Positions 35,647 to 44,744 of a DNA stretch of 64,000 bases are shown here, in pieces (the first letter of the stretch is position 1; every line of letters begins with the position of its first letter). This DNA is from Competibacter_A sp037045535. Its GTDB lineage: Bacteria; Pseudomonadota; Gammaproteobacteria; Competibacterales; Competibacteraceae. Position numbers and translations under genes: made by a program. Location: NCBI GenBank assembly GCA_037045535.1, contig JBAOHI010000073.1, positions 558,001 to 622,000 of the forward strand, in the 5' to 3' direction. The notes under the pieces are model-generated. The model saw only the letters and a list, made by a program, of their open reading frames with translations. It was not told the origin of the DNA and did no database searches.

Positions 35647-36531
35647 GTGCGTCTCGCGATCGTTGGCGCCAAGGGGCAGGTCGGCTGGGAATTGGTTCGC
35701 CGTGCCCCGATGTTCGGCCATGAGGTGCTGGCTTGGGACGTGGACGAGTTAGACATCACCGATGCTGCCGCCGTGGATCGTACGCTGGCGACCAGCGGCG
35801 CGGACGCGGTCATCAACGCAGCCGCCTACACCGCTGTGGATCGGGCCGAACAGGAACCGACACTGGCGTTTGCGGTCAACCACGATGGTCCCGTCCACTT
35901 AGCCACCGCTTGCGCCCGGCTCAACATCCCGCTGCTGCATATTTCCACTGATTACGTGTTCGATGGAACCAAGACCAATCCCTACACCGAGGACGACCCG
36001 GCCGCGCCGCTGGGCGTGTACGGCCAAAGCAAATGGGAAGGCGACGAGGCGGTGCGGCGGTTGTTGCCCCGGCACCTGATTTTGCGGGTGAGCTGGGTGT
36101 TCGGCATTCACGGCCACAACTTCGTCAAGACCATCCTGCGCTTGGCGCGGGAGCGTGAGGAGCTGCGCGTGGTCGCCGATCAGCATGGTTGTCCGACCTA
36201 TGCCGGCGACATCGCCGATGTCCTGCTGGAATTAGCGGGGCGAGTCGGTGAGATCGATGCCAACGACACCTGGGGTGTCTACCATTATTGCGGCGAGCCG
36301 GCCACCACTTGGCACGGCTTCGCCAGCGCCATCGTCGAACGGGCGGAGTTAGATGAAAAGTTGAAGGTCCGCACGGTGACTGCCATCACCACTACTGACT
36401 ATCCCACTCCAGCGGCTCGCCCGGCCAATTCAGTGCTGGACTGCGCCCGGCTGACCGCCTGCTTCGGCATTCATCCGGCTTCGTGGCGCGAAGGCTTGGC
36501 CACCATGCTGTTTGCTCTCCATGGCCGTTGA
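35647..36531 (+). CDS. rfbD: dTDP-4-dehydrorhamnose reductase RfbD
   Basis: A 294-residue NAD(P)H-dependent reductase, the last step of dTDP-rhamnose synthesis. The Rossmann motif is RLAIVGAKGQVGWELVR. The catalytic Thr and YxxxK are seen as HISTDYVFDG and GVYGQSKWEGD. It starts with GTG three bases after rfbC. Its end overlaps gspE by 11 bp. The dTDP-glucose 4,6-dehydratase gene rfbB, needed for the second step, is not in this window and must lie elsewhere. Confidence 0.94.
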   Translation: MRLAIVGAKGQVGWELVRRAPMFGHEVLAWDVDELDITDAAAVDRTLATSGADAVINAAAYTAVDRAEQEPTLAFAVNHDGPVHLATACARLNIPLLHISTDYVFDGTKTNPYTEDDPAAPLGVYGQSKWEGDEAVRRLLPRHLILRVSWVFGIHGHNFVKTILRLAREREELRVVADQHGCPTYAGDIADVLLELAGRVGEIDANDTWGVYHYCGEPATTWHGFASAIVERAELDEKLKVRTVTAITTTDYPTPAARPANSVLDCARLTACFGIHPASWREGLATMLFALHGR

Positions 36532-38218
36532 TCTCGGCGAATTGCTGGTCGCGCACCAGAAGCTGGCCGACGCCGACCTACAGCGTGCTCGGCGCGTGCA
36601 GGACAGCACCGGCGAGGGGCTGGACACGCTGCTGGTCAAGCTCGGGCTGGTATCGGAGCGTGACTTAGCGGAAGCGATCGCCGCGCGTCTGGATTTGCCG
36701 CTGATCAAACCGAGTGACTATCCCGAGGTGCCAGTGACCAACGGGGCGATTTCGGGGCGATTTCTTAAGGAATCGCGAGCGATCCCCTTGGCCGAGGACG
36801 AACAGGGCTTACTGGTGGCGATGGCCAATCCCACCGACGATTACATCCTGTCAGCGCTACGGTTGGCAACCGGCAAGCCGATCTTGCCACGCGTTGCCGT
36901 GCCGTCGGAACTGGAAGCCGCCTTCGAGCGGCTGTACGGCAGCGGCCGTTCGGCGATGGGTCAGATCGTCGATTCCATCGGTCTAGCCGACGATCTGACC
37001 GACGAGGAGCAGATCCAGCACCTCAAGGATCTGGCCAGCGAGGCGCCGGTCATCCGCCTGGTCAACCTGATGACCGCGCGCGCGGTCGAATCGCGAGCCT
37101 CCGACATTCACATCGAACCGTTCGAGAATCGGCTCAAGATCCGCTATCGGGTGGATGGAGTGTTACGCGAGGTGGAATCGCCGCCGTCGCGGCTATCGGC
37201 AGCGGTCATCTCTCGTATCAAGATTATGGCCAAACTGAACATCGCCGAGCGGCGCTTGCCGCAGGATGGCCGCATTCAATTGCGGGCGCAGGGCAAGGAA
37301 ATTGACTTACGCGTGTCCACCGTTCCGACCCTGTGGGGCGAAAGCGTGGTCATGCGTATTCTCGACAAAGCTAGCGTGGTCCTGGATTTCGAGATGCTGG
37401 GTTTCAGCCCGCGCACTCTAGAGCGCTTTCTGGAAATCTTGCATTTACCGCATGGCATCATTCTGGTGACCGGCCCCACCGGTAGCGGCAAGACGACCAC
37501 CCTGTATACCGCCCTGCAAACCATCAACACTTCGGAACGAAAAATCCTCACCGTCGAGGATCCGGTGGAATACCAGTTGGAAGGTATCAACCAGATCCAG
37601 GTGAAACCGCAGATCAATCTGACCTTCGCCAATGCCCTGCGGGCTATCGTCCGCCAGGACCCCGACGTGATCATGATCGGTGAAATGCGCGATCTGGAAA
37701 CCGCTGGTATCGCGGTGCAATCGGCACTGACCGGTCACTTGGTATTGTCCACCCTGCACACCAATGACGCCGCCGGCAGCGTTACCCGTCTGCTCGACAT
37801 GGGCATGGAAGACTATCTACTCACCTCGACCATCAATGGCATTCTCGCCCAGCGCCTGGTGCGGTTACTCTGTAGCCGGTGCAAACAGCCGTATCAGGCA
37901 TTGCCGGAATTGATCGAGGAAATGCGGTTGCACCGCTTCGCCGACGGGCGGGACATCACTTTGTACAAGCCGGTTGGCTGCGAGCACTGCGGCGGCACCG
38001 GCTACCGAGGCCGGGCGGCGATCATGGAATTTCTGGTGATGAGCGACCCGCTGCGTCGTTTGGTGCTGAAACACGCCGACGCCGGTGACTTGCAGACCAC
38101 CGCCCAGAAGGAAGGCATGGACACCATGTACGAAGACGGCTTGCGCAAGGCGGTCGCCGGTTTGACCACCATCGAGGAAGTGCTGCGGGTAACCACCCAG
38201 CAGGAACAGGAGGCGTAA
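36521..38218 (+). CDS. gspE: Type II secretion ATPase GspE
   Basis: A 565-residue hexameric ATPase that drives pseudopilus assembly at the inner membrane. An N-terminal MshEN-like domain (LGELLVAHQKLADADLQRA) precedes the RecA-like core with Walker A TGPTGSGKTTTLY, Asp box LTVEDPVEYQ, Walker B DVIMIGEMRD and His box GHLVLSTLHTND. The tetracysteine zinc site is present as CSRCKQPY and CEHCGGTGYRG. The ATG at 36521 overlaps rfbD by 11 bp. The gene heads an eleven-gene type II secretion operon in the Xps order. Confidence 0.95.
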   Translation: MAVDLGELLVAHQKLADADLQRARRVQDSTGEGLDTLLVKLGLVSERDLAEAIAARLDLPLIKPSDYPEVPVTNGAISGRFLKESRAIPLAEDEQGLLVAMANPTDDYILSALRLATGKPILPRVAVPSELEAAFERLYGSGRSAMGQIVDSIGLADDLTDEEQIQHLKDLASEAPVIRLVNLMTARAVESRASDIHIEPFENRLKIRYRVDGVLREVESPPSRLSAAVISRIKIMAKLNIAERRLPQDGRIQLRAQGKEIDLRVSTVPTLWGESVVMRILDKASVVLDFEMLGFSPRTLERFLEILHLPHGIILVTGPTGSGKTTTLYTALQTINTSERKILTVEDPVEYQLEGINQIQVKPQINLTFANALRAIVRQDPDVIMIGEMRDLETAGIAVQSALTGHLVLSTLHTNDAAGSVTRLLDMGMEDYLLTSTINGILAQRLVRLLCSRCKQPYQALPELIEEMRLHRFADGRDITLYKPVGCEHCGGTGYRGRAAIMEFLVMSDPLRRLVLKHADAGDLQTTAQKEGMDTMYEDGLRKAVAGLTTIEEVLRVTTQQEQEA

Positions 38219-38219
38219 G

Positions 38220-39440
38220 GTGCCCCGCTATCGCTACGAGGCAGTGGATGCCGCCGGCGAGACGCTGCGCGACGAGCTGGAAGCGCCGACCCCGGACGCA
38301 GCGGTCGAGCAGTTGCGCGACCGGGGTTTATTGCCGCTATCCGTGAACGAGGCCAAGGGTGGCTTGTTCCGTGGCGGTCTCGGTCAGCCACTGTTCAGCA
38401 AACGCCGGGCATTATCTCGTAAAGCTATCGGTTTATTCACCCAACAATTGGCTAGCCTGCTAGGTGCCGGCATGCCGCTGGATCGCGCGCTGACGATCCT
38501 GATCGGCGTGGCCGAGGACGAACAAAGCAAGACGCTGCTGGAACGAGTGCAGGAAAAGGTGCGTGGCGGATCGGCCTTGGCCGATGCCCTGGAAGCGCAA
38601 GGTGCGTTTTCCCGCTTCTACCTGAACATGATCCGGGCCGGCGAGGCAGGCGGCGCGTTGGAAACCGTGCTGAAACGCCTGAACGAATTTCTGGAGCGGT
38701 CGCAAGCCTTGCGGGAAACCGTAACCTCGGCGCTGATCTATCCGACGATCCTGCTGACCGTGGCCGCGCTGTCGGTCATCATCCTGCTGACCTTCGTGGT
38801 ACCGCAATTCGAGCGGCTGTTCGCCGACGCCGGCAAGGCGTTGCCGCTGGCGACACAGATCGTGATCGCGATCGGTAATGGATTTCAACATTACTGGTGG
38901 GCCGGTTTGCTGGTGATCGGACTGATCGTGATGACAGTGCGGCGACAACTCAGCCAACCGGAGAACCGCGCCCGCTGGGATCACTGGTTGCTACGGCTAC
39001 CGCTGATTGGGGACCTGATCGCCAAAGTAGAGACCGCCCGCTTGTCGCGAACCCTGGGAACGCTGCTCGGCAATGGAGTGTCGTTGTTGAATGCACTGAC
39101 CATCGTCCGTGAGACCTTGAGCAATCAGGTTCTGGCGGTAGCGTTAGGCGAAGTGGCCGAACATGCCAAGACCGGCCGGGGCCTGGCTGAACCGCTACTG
39201 GAGACCGGCAATTTTCCCAAGCTGGCGGTGCAGATGATCCGGGTGGGCGAGGAAACCGGTCAGTTACAAGAGATGTTGATTCAGGTGGCCGACACCTACG
39301 ACGGCGAGGTGCAAACCGCTGTCAAGCGCCTGCTGACCTTACTGGAGCCGGTGCTGATATTGGGGCTTGGGGTCGTCATCGCCGCCATCATCATGTCCAT
39401 TCTGGTGGCGATCCTCAGTTTGAACGAACTGGCTTTCTGA
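38220..39440 (+). CDS. gspF: Type II secretion platform protein GspF
   Basis: A 406-residue inner-membrane platform protein with two T2SSF domains. The N-terminus PRYRYEAVDAAGETLRDELE is typical, as are GAGMPLDRALTIL and the membrane segments IYPTILLTVAALSVIILLTF and VLILGLGVVIAAIIMSILVA. It starts with GTG just after the gspE stop, with AGGAGG overlapping the end of gspE. Confidence 0.95.
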   Translation: MPRYRYEAVDAAGETLRDELEAPTPDAAVEQLRDRGLLPLSVNEAKGGLFRGGLGQPLFSKRRALSRKAIGLFTQQLASLLGAGMPLDRALTILIGVAEDEQSKTLLERVQEKVRGGSALADALEAQGAFSRFYLNMIRAGEAGGALETVLKRLNEFLERSQALRETVTSALIYPTILLTVAALSVIILLTFVVPQFERLFADAGKALPLATQIVIAIGNGFQHYWWAGLLVIGLIVMTVRRQLSQPENRARWDHWLLRLPLIGDLIAKVETARLSRTLGTLLGNGVSLLNALTIVRETLSNQVLAVALGEVAEHAKTGRGLAEPLLETGNFPKLAVQMIRVGEETGQLQEMLIQVADTYDGEVQTAVKRLLTLLEPVLILGLGVVIAAIIMSILVAILSLNELAF

Positions 39441-39505
39441 TCCTGCGCGGTCGAGATCGCCAAGCGCGGTCCGGCCATGATCGACTTTCTGGGACTGCAT
39501 AACCG

Positions 39506-39940
39506 ATGAAACGTCAAAACCGACTTCGCCGCTCGCGCGGCTTTACCTTGATCGAGCTACTAGTAGTGCTAGTCATCCTCGGACTATTGGCCGGGTTGGT
39601 TGGACCGCAGGTCATGAAGTATCTTGGCGGTGCCAACACCAAAACCGCCAAGCTGCAAATCGAGGATTTCAGTACCGCGCTCGATGCGTTCCGATTGGAT
39701 ATGGGGCGCTATCCCAATACTGCCGAGGGATTGAACGCGCTGATCGCGGCACCGGGCGGCGCGAGCCGCTGGAACGGCCCTTATTTGCGCAAGAACATCA
39801 TTCCCAAGGATCCTTGGGGCCATGATTATCAGTATCGCGCCCCTGGACAACACGGAGGAGCATTCGATCTCTATTCGCTGGGCGCCGACAATGCCGAGGG
39901 CGGCGACGGCGAAAACCAGGATGTGGTCAGCTGGCAGTAA
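39506..39940 (+). CDS. gspG: Major pseudopilin GspG
   Basis: A 144-residue prepilin. The short basic leader ends at the cleavage site RSRG/FTLIELLVVLVILG with Glu at +5, ready for the prepilin peptidase. The C-terminal part contains the GspG hallmark (DMGRYPNTAEGLNALI, WGHDYQYRAPGQHG, LYSLGADNAEGG), including the calcium-site aspartates. It is the main subunit of the pseudopilus. Confidence 0.95.
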   Translation: MKRQNRLRRSRGFTLIELLVVLVILGLLAGLVGPQVMKYLGGANTKTAKLQIEDFSTALDAFRLDMGRYPNTAEGLNALIAAPGGASRWNGPYLRKNIIPKDPWGHDYQYRAPGQHGGAFDLYSLGADNAEGGDGENQDVVSWQ

Positions 39941-39949
39941 CCGTGCCCG

Positions 39950-40426
39950 ATGAGTCGGATGGCGACGAAGCGGGTCGGACAGCATGGCTTTACCTTGCTG
40001 GAACTGCTGGTGGTGCTGGTGATCGCCGTGCTCCTGGTCGCCGTGGTGCCGCCGCTGATCTCCGGAATGAGCGGTGCCACTGAACTGCGCAGCGCAGCGC
40101 GGCAACTGGCTGCCGGTCTGCGGTTCGCGCGCAACGAGGCGGTCACGCGTCAGCGCGAAGCGGTCCTGACCCTCGACTTGAGCAAGCACCGCTTCGCGGT
40201 CAGCGGCGACCCCCGCGAGATCGCCTTACCGGAAAGCCTGTCGCTGCATCTCTATACCGCGCAATCCGAATTGCTCGATCAAGCGACTGGGAATATTCGA
40301 TTTTTTCCGGACGGCAGCTCCACCGGTGGCGCCGTCACCGTCAGTGGTCCGAAACTGGCCTATCGGATCAACGTGGATTGGCTGACCGGTGCCATTGCCA
40401 TCGTCGAGCAGGAAGTACAGCCATAA
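39950..40426 (+). CDS. gspH: Minor pseudopilin GspH
   Basis: A 158-residue minor pseudopilin. The leader ends at GQHG/FTLLELLVVLVIAVLL. The globular part shows ARQLAAGLRFARNEAVTRQR, typical of GspH/FimT proteins, and a beta-rich end. Its stop TAA shares one base with the ATG of gspI. Confidence 0.9.
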   Translation: MSRMATKRVGQHGFTLLELLVVLVIAVLLVAVVPPLISGMSGATELRSAARQLAAGLRFARNEAVTRQREAVLTLDLSKHRFAVSGDPREIALPESLSLHLYTAQSELLDQATGNIRFFPDGSSTGGAVTVSGPKLAYRINVDWLTGAIAIVEQEVQP

Positions 40427-40830
40427 TGGAACACCGTCGCCAGGAGGGTTTTTCCCTGCTTGAAGTCTTGGTGGCCTTCGTCATCCTTAGCATTTCGCTG
40501 GGGGTGTTGCTGCAAGTGTTTGCCACTGGACTGCGCAACGCCGGCACGGCCGACGACTACACGCAGGCGACTCTGTACGCCGAATCGATTTTAGCGGCTA
40601 TCGGTAGGGAAACCCCGCTCAGCGAAGGCCAGCATTCCGGCCCCATCAACGACCGATTTTCCTGGCGCAGCACGGTAGCTCCCTACACGGATGACATGCC
40701 GGATCCCGAAAAAACTCATGTCCGGGCCTATCGGGTCGAGGTGGAAGTATTTTGGGACGGCTTGGTGCAAACCCGTTCCGTGATGCTGGAAACGCTGCGC
40801 CTGACGCCAGTCGAATCCCCTGCTGGCTAG
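40426..40830 (+). CDS. gspI: Minor pseudopilin GspI
   Basis: A 134-residue minor pseudopilin with prepilin site RQEG/FSLLEVLVAFVILSISL. Residues ATLYAESILAAIG and the C-terminal V-F-W-D pattern agree with GspI, which joins GspJ and GspK at the pseudopilus tip. The start at 40426 (TAATG overlap with gspH) is preferred over longer frames lying inside gspH. Confidence 0.9.
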   Translation: MEHRRQEGFSLLEVLVAFVILSISLGVLLQVFATGLRNAGTADDYTQATLYAESILAAIGRETPLSEGQHSGPINDRFSWRSTVAPYTDDMPDPEKTHVRAYRVEVEVFWDGLVQTRSVMLETLRLTPVESPAG

Positions 40831-40841
40831 CGCTGACGCCG

Positions 40842-41459
40842 ATGATTACGCACAAATCCTGGTCCCGGCAGTCCGGATTTACCCTCCTCGAACTGGTGGT
40901 CGCCATCACTTTGGTGGGATTGATATTGGTCGTGCTGTACAGCGGTTTGCGGCTGGGGTTGAACGGCTCGGATAGCGGTGAACAACGCGCCGAAGCGACT
41001 AACCGATTGCGGCTGGCTTATGAATTTTTACGTCGCCAATTGGCACAATCGATGACCGTCTACCGGATGAACGACCAACGGGAAAATGTCGTGGTCTTTT
41101 CCGGTCAGTCAGACAGCATCGAATTCGTGGCGCCGATGTTGACCCAACTGGGACAAGGTGGCCTGTATCGGGTTCGGATCGGGGCCAGCGACGGCCATTT
41201 GTGGATCCGCTGGCGGCTTTATCAACCCAATGACCCAGACGCTGGCGAGGAACGGGAGCGGGTGTTGCTAGAAGGCGTATCCGGCATCGAATGGGCCTAT
41301 TTCGGTCCGGAGCGGGACGACGATCAGACCCCACCCCGCTGGCGTTCCGATTGGGCAAGTACCGAACGGCGACCGTTGCTGGTACGCCTGAACCTGACTC
41401 ATCAGGGGGAGCCATGGCCCGATTTAGTGGCTGCCTTGATCGAAGGTCCCCGGCGATGA
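40842..41459 (+). CDS. gspJ: Minor pseudopilin GspJ
   Basis: A 205-residue minor pseudopilin with processing site RQSG/FTLLELVVAITLVGLIL. The body (RLRLAYEFLRRQLAQSM, VVFSGQSDSIEFVAP, LLEGVSGIEWAYFGP) is typical of GspJ. The gene ends with an overlap to gspK (ATGA). Confidence 0.9.
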   Translation: MITHKSWSRQSGFTLLELVVAITLVGLILVVLYSGLRLGLNGSDSGEQRAEATNRLRLAYEFLRRQLAQSMTVYRMNDQRENVVVFSGQSDSIEFVAPMLTQLGQGGLYRVRIGASDGHLWIRWRLYQPNDPDAGEERERVLLEGVSGIEWAYFGPERDDDQTPPRWRSDWASTERRPLLVRLNLTHQGEPWPDLVAALIEGPRR

Positions 41460-42367
41460 GCTTGATTCATAGCCATTGGGACTGCCGCCGGAGTCGGCAG
41501 CGTGGCATGGTACTGGTCATCGTGTTATGGATCGTGACTCTGTTGGCGGTGATGGCCGGCAGTTTTGCCTATTCCATGCGGACCGAAACCCGCTTGGCGA
41601 CCAGCGCTGTTGAACGGTCTCAAGCCCGGGCATTAGCCGAAGCAGGAATCGCATATGCCCTCGCCTGGCAACTGGATTTGGAATCAGGCTCCAAGCTTTG
41701 GCCCCCGAATGGCGATCCGCATGAGTGGTTTTTCGGTGGGCGACGGCTGCGAATTCAGGTCACGGATGCCAACGGCCTGGTCAACCTGAACACCGCCGAT
41801 GCGGATTTACTGAACGCCTTGTTTACGGGAGTGGGCATGGATTCAGCCGATGCGGAACACTTGATCGCAGCGATCCTGGATTGGCGGGAATCCGATCAGC
41901 AGCGACAGTTTGGGGTCGCCAGCCGGCCCGAGCTTCGCTCGACAGGTCAATTCCGGTCAAAAAAAGCGCGCTTTGAAAGCATCGAGGAGCTGCAGCAAAT
42001 CGAGGGCGTCACCAAGGACATCTACGAGCGGATCGCCAACGGGGTCACTGCGTTTTCGCACCACGCGGGGATCAGCCCGGAACTGGCGCCCGCGTGGTTG
42101 CTGCAAACTTTGGGGCTGGATGAACAGGCAGTGGCCGATTATGTCACGGCTCGTGCTCGCGCCGCCGCTGACGGGGCGGCTCCGCCACCCTTGCCAAGCA
42201 ACGGAAAGCAATTCTTTTCTTCCGGGGGGCATACGAATGTTTATCATATCGCAGTGGCGGTGGAAACAGAGACTGGCACAACCATCAACGTGAAAGTCGT
42301 CGCCGATGTACAGGGCGGATTCCCTAGCCGGAGCCCGCGGTTGCTGGCTTGGCGCGAGGGACACTAG
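41456..42367 (+). CDS. gspK: Tip pseudopilin GspK
   Basis: A 303-residue large minor pseudopilin. The leader ends at RQRG/MVLVIVLWIVTLLAVMAG, without the usual Glu at +5, as is normal for GspK. VTDANGLVNLNTADADLLNAL and HxH-like helical motifs (ESIEELQQIEGVTKDIYERI) mark the family. The start at 41456 overlaps gspJ. GspK caps the pseudopilus. Confidence 0.9.
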   Translation: MSLIHSHWDCRRSRQRGMVLVIVLWIVTLLAVMAGSFAYSMRTETRLATSAVERSQARALAEAGIAYALAWQLDLESGSKLWPPNGDPHEWFFGGRRLRIQVTDANGLVNLNTADADLLNALFTGVGMDSADAEHLIAAILDWRESDQQRQFGVASRPELRSTGQFRSKKARFESIEELQQIEGVTKDIYERIANGVTAFSHHAGISPELAPAWLLQTLGLDEQAVADYVTARARAAADGAAPPPLPSNGKQFFSSGGHTNVYHIAVAVETETGTTINVKVVADVQGGFPSRSPRLLAWREGH

Positions 42368-42421
42368 AAAAACGCTCGCGATATTGCCATAAAAGTTTCG
42401 ACTCCTGGAGTTACTCGGACT

Positions 42422-43498
42422 GTGTCATCACGTTTACAGGCATTGAGAATTGACTCCCGCTGGAGCTGGAGTTCTCTCTGGCGCTGGTGGCGGGATGGCT
42501 TGCTGGCGTGGCTGCCCACAAGCGTTCGCCGCTGGTTGGCCGGTTCATCCCGCCGGCTGATCATCGCGATGCATGATGGCCAACTTGTGTTGCTGCGCGA
42601 AGAGGCCGATCAAATACAGGAGTTGGAACGGCTGGATCGATCGGCGCCGGACTGGGATACCGTGGCAAAACGATTCGGCACGGAGAAATCCCATCAATTG
42701 GTATTGCGATTTCCGGCCAGTCGGGCACTCGTGAAAACCTTGTCGTTACCTTTGGCTGCCGCGAAAAACCCGCGTCAAGTCGCCGGATTCGAGATGGATC
42801 GGCTCACACCGTTCCCTGCGAACCAGGTCTACTACGGCGTGACCCTGCTGGAACACCAACCCGAACAGCGCCGCCTGCGGATCGAGCTGACCGTGTTGCC
42901 GCGAGCCGATGTCGATCCGGTTTTGGCCGAATTGCAACAACGAGGCTTGCGGCCGGACGCGTTGGATGTCACGGGCGCTCTCCCCGATCTAAATTTGTTA
43001 CCCCCAGAGCAGCGCGTGCGTCGAGGCGTGTGGGAAAAGCGCCTGCGAACGGCATTGATTCTCGTCGTGCTATCGCTGGTTGGGGCAGCCGCGATCCTAC
43101 CAATCTGGCAACAACGCTTGTTGCTGATCGGTGTGATCGCAAAAGCGGACCGGCTTCAGCAAGCCGCTAATCAGGCTCTGACGTTGCGCGATCAATTGGA
43201 TCGAACCTTGGAAACTTCTCGGGTACTGGCGGAGAAGAAACGCGTTTTTCCGCCTCGGATCGATCTGCTGCGAGAATTAACCACGATCCTCCCAGAGGAT
43301 ACTTGGCTGGAGCGCTTACAGATCAAAGGGGATACCGTGCAGATCAACGGCCAATCCACCAAGGCATCGGCGCTCGTTGGTATTGTTGAATCCTCGAACC
43401 TATTTAACAGCGCAGGTTTTATGTCGCCGGTCACCACCGATCCCCGAACCAGTAAGGAGCGATTCGTGCTAGGCGCCCGAATCGGCCGGGAACCCTAA
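42422..43498 (+). CDS. gspL: Type II secretion protein GspL (PilN-domain form)
   Basis: A 358-residue inner-membrane protein. A cytoplasmic actin-like part (RLIIAMHDGQLVLLREE, FPASRALVKTLSLPLAAAKN) leads to one membrane segment (TALILVVLSLVGAAAILPIW) and a periplasmic PilN/ferredoxin-like end (RELTTILPEDTWLERLQIKG). This is the form found in Xps-type clusters, where GspL resembles a PilM-PilN fusion. It starts with GTG and its stop shares one base with the gspM start. Confidence 0.85.
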   Translation: MSSRLQALRIDSRWSWSSLWRWWRDGLLAWLPTSVRRWLAGSSRRLIIAMHDGQLVLLREEADQIQELERLDRSAPDWDTVAKRFGTEKSHQLVLRFPASRALVKTLSLPLAAAKNPRQVAGFEMDRLTPFPANQVYYGVTLLEHQPEQRRLRIELTVLPRADVDPVLAELQQRGLRPDALDVTGALPDLNLLPPEQRVRRGVWEKRLRTALILVVLSLVGAAAILPIWQQRLLLIGVIAKADRLQQAANQALTLRDQLDRTLETSRVLAEKKRVFPPRIDLLRELTTILPEDTWLERLQIKGDTVQINGQSTKASALVGIVESSNLFNSAGFMSPVTTDPRTSKERFVLGARIGREP

Positions 43499-44097
43499 TG
43501 GCTGTCGCGAATCGGGTGGGTTGGGGACAGCGGTTGGCGGCCTTATCCTTATTAGTATTGGTAGGAGGCGGCTTGGGCTACCTCTTGGTAAAAGAGGTGC
43601 TGATCGCCCGCTACCACTTTTACCGGACCCGCCTGGAACAGCAGGAGGGGCGTCTGGAACAGCTGCAGCGAATAGCCAGTAGCCGCGAGCCGATCCAGCG
43701 CTTGATCGCCAGCATTCAGCAGGATCGCGTTGCCGTAGCGCAGTACCTGCCCCAATCCGCGCCGCCGCTGGCGGCGGCCGAGTTGCAACAACGGGTCAAG
43801 GCATCGGTCGAGAGAGCGGGTGGAACCTTGCGCAGCACTCAGGCATTACCGCCGGCCGAGGAAGGCAACGCTATTAAGGTAACAGTCAACGCCACCCTGA
43901 CGAGCGATACTGAGAGCTTGCAAAGGATCTTGTACGACTTCGAATCGCAAACGCCGCTGCTCTTCGTGGACAATCTAGACGTGACGGCACGAGAAATCCG
44001 GCCACGACTTACCAATGGTCGCCTGGCTAATTACAGCCGGGTGCAATTGACCGTGCAGTTGGAAGTTTCAGGATATTTGCGCAAGGAGGGCAGCTAA
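43498..44097 (+). CDS. gspM: Type II secretion protein GspM
   Basis: A 199-residue protein with one N-terminal membrane segment (LAALSLLVLVGGGLGYLLV), a coiled-coil-like stretch (RTRLEQQEGRLEQLQRI) and a periplasmic PilO/GspM-like ferredoxin fold (ILYDFESQTPLLFVDNLDV). Position after gspL and size identify it. It pairs with GspL in the assembly platform. Confidence 0.85.
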   Translation: MAVANRVGWGQRLAALSLLVLVGGGLGYLLVKEVLIARYHFYRTRLEQQEGRLEQLQRIASSREPIQRLIASIQQDRVAVAQYLPQSAPPLAAAELQQRVKASVERAGGTLRSTQALPPAEEGNAIKVTVNATLTSDTESLQRILYDFESQTPLLFVDNLDVTAREIRPRLTNGRLANYSRVQLTVQLEVSGYLRKEGS

Positions 44098-44098
44098 A

Positions 44099-44737
44099 GT
44101 GTCCGCTAAGATAGTCGGCTTGCTATTCTGGCTGCTGATCGGTGGTTTGGCGGCCGCCGCTGCGTACTGGCAGGCGACTCATCCACCACAACCGCCGGTG
44201 ATGAGCGAGGCGACGAAACGCCCACTCGAATTGCCAGCAGTGACGCCGATGCAACCATTTCGGTTGCTGTTGCCGGCGCAGTATGCCGAAATTAATGCCC
44301 GTCCTCTATTCATCGCCACGCGCCGCCCCGAGCCACCGCCACCGCCCGAGGAAGAGCCTCCGCCAAAACCGCCGGCTACCCCGGAACAGAAATTGATGCT
44401 GCTGGGAATCGTTATCTCGCCGGGCATGCAGGCGGCTCTCTTACGACCGGAAGAGCCAAATGCCAAGACTGCTCAGATTAAGTTGGGAGAAACAGTGGGT
44501 GAATGGCAGTTGGAAGCAATCTTTCCCAACCGGGTCGTAGTACGCAAAGGCCAGGAAACCCAGGAACTGATGCTGACCCGTCTGAAAAAGTCGCCCGGAC
44601 CGCGTGGGGGACGCGCTGGCGTAAAGCCGGTGCAAGGCGTGACACCACCACCGGCTCAAATGCCGGTGGTGGTGCCGTCCAATGTGCCACCACCTCCGAT
44701 GGCCTCTCCGCCAGCACCGCAAATTCAAGGTGAATAA
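44099..44737 (+). CDS. gspN: Type II secretion protein GspN/XpsN-like
   Basis: A 212-residue protein: one membrane segment (GLLFWLLIGGLAAAAAYW), a periplasmic domain with ARPLFIATRRPEPPPPPEEE and LMLLGIVISPGMQAALLRPE, and a Pro-rich C-terminal tail. The FxxxRRP and LxGIV features resemble the homology region of GspC. No separate gspC exists in the cluster, so this protein probably connects platform and secretin in the manner of XpsN. It begins with GTG one base after the gspM stop. Confidence 0.75.
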   Translation: MSAKIVGLLFWLLIGGLAAAAAYWQATHPPQPPVMSEATKRPLELPAVTPMQPFRLLLPAQYAEINARPLFIATRRPEPPPPPEEEPPPKPPATPEQKLMLLGIVISPGMQAALLRPEEPNAKTAQIKLGETVGEWQLEAIFPNRVVVRKGQETQELMLTRLKKSPGPRGGRAGVKPVQGVTPPPAQMPVVVPSNVPPPPMASPPAPQIQGE

Positions 44738-44744
44738 CGAATTC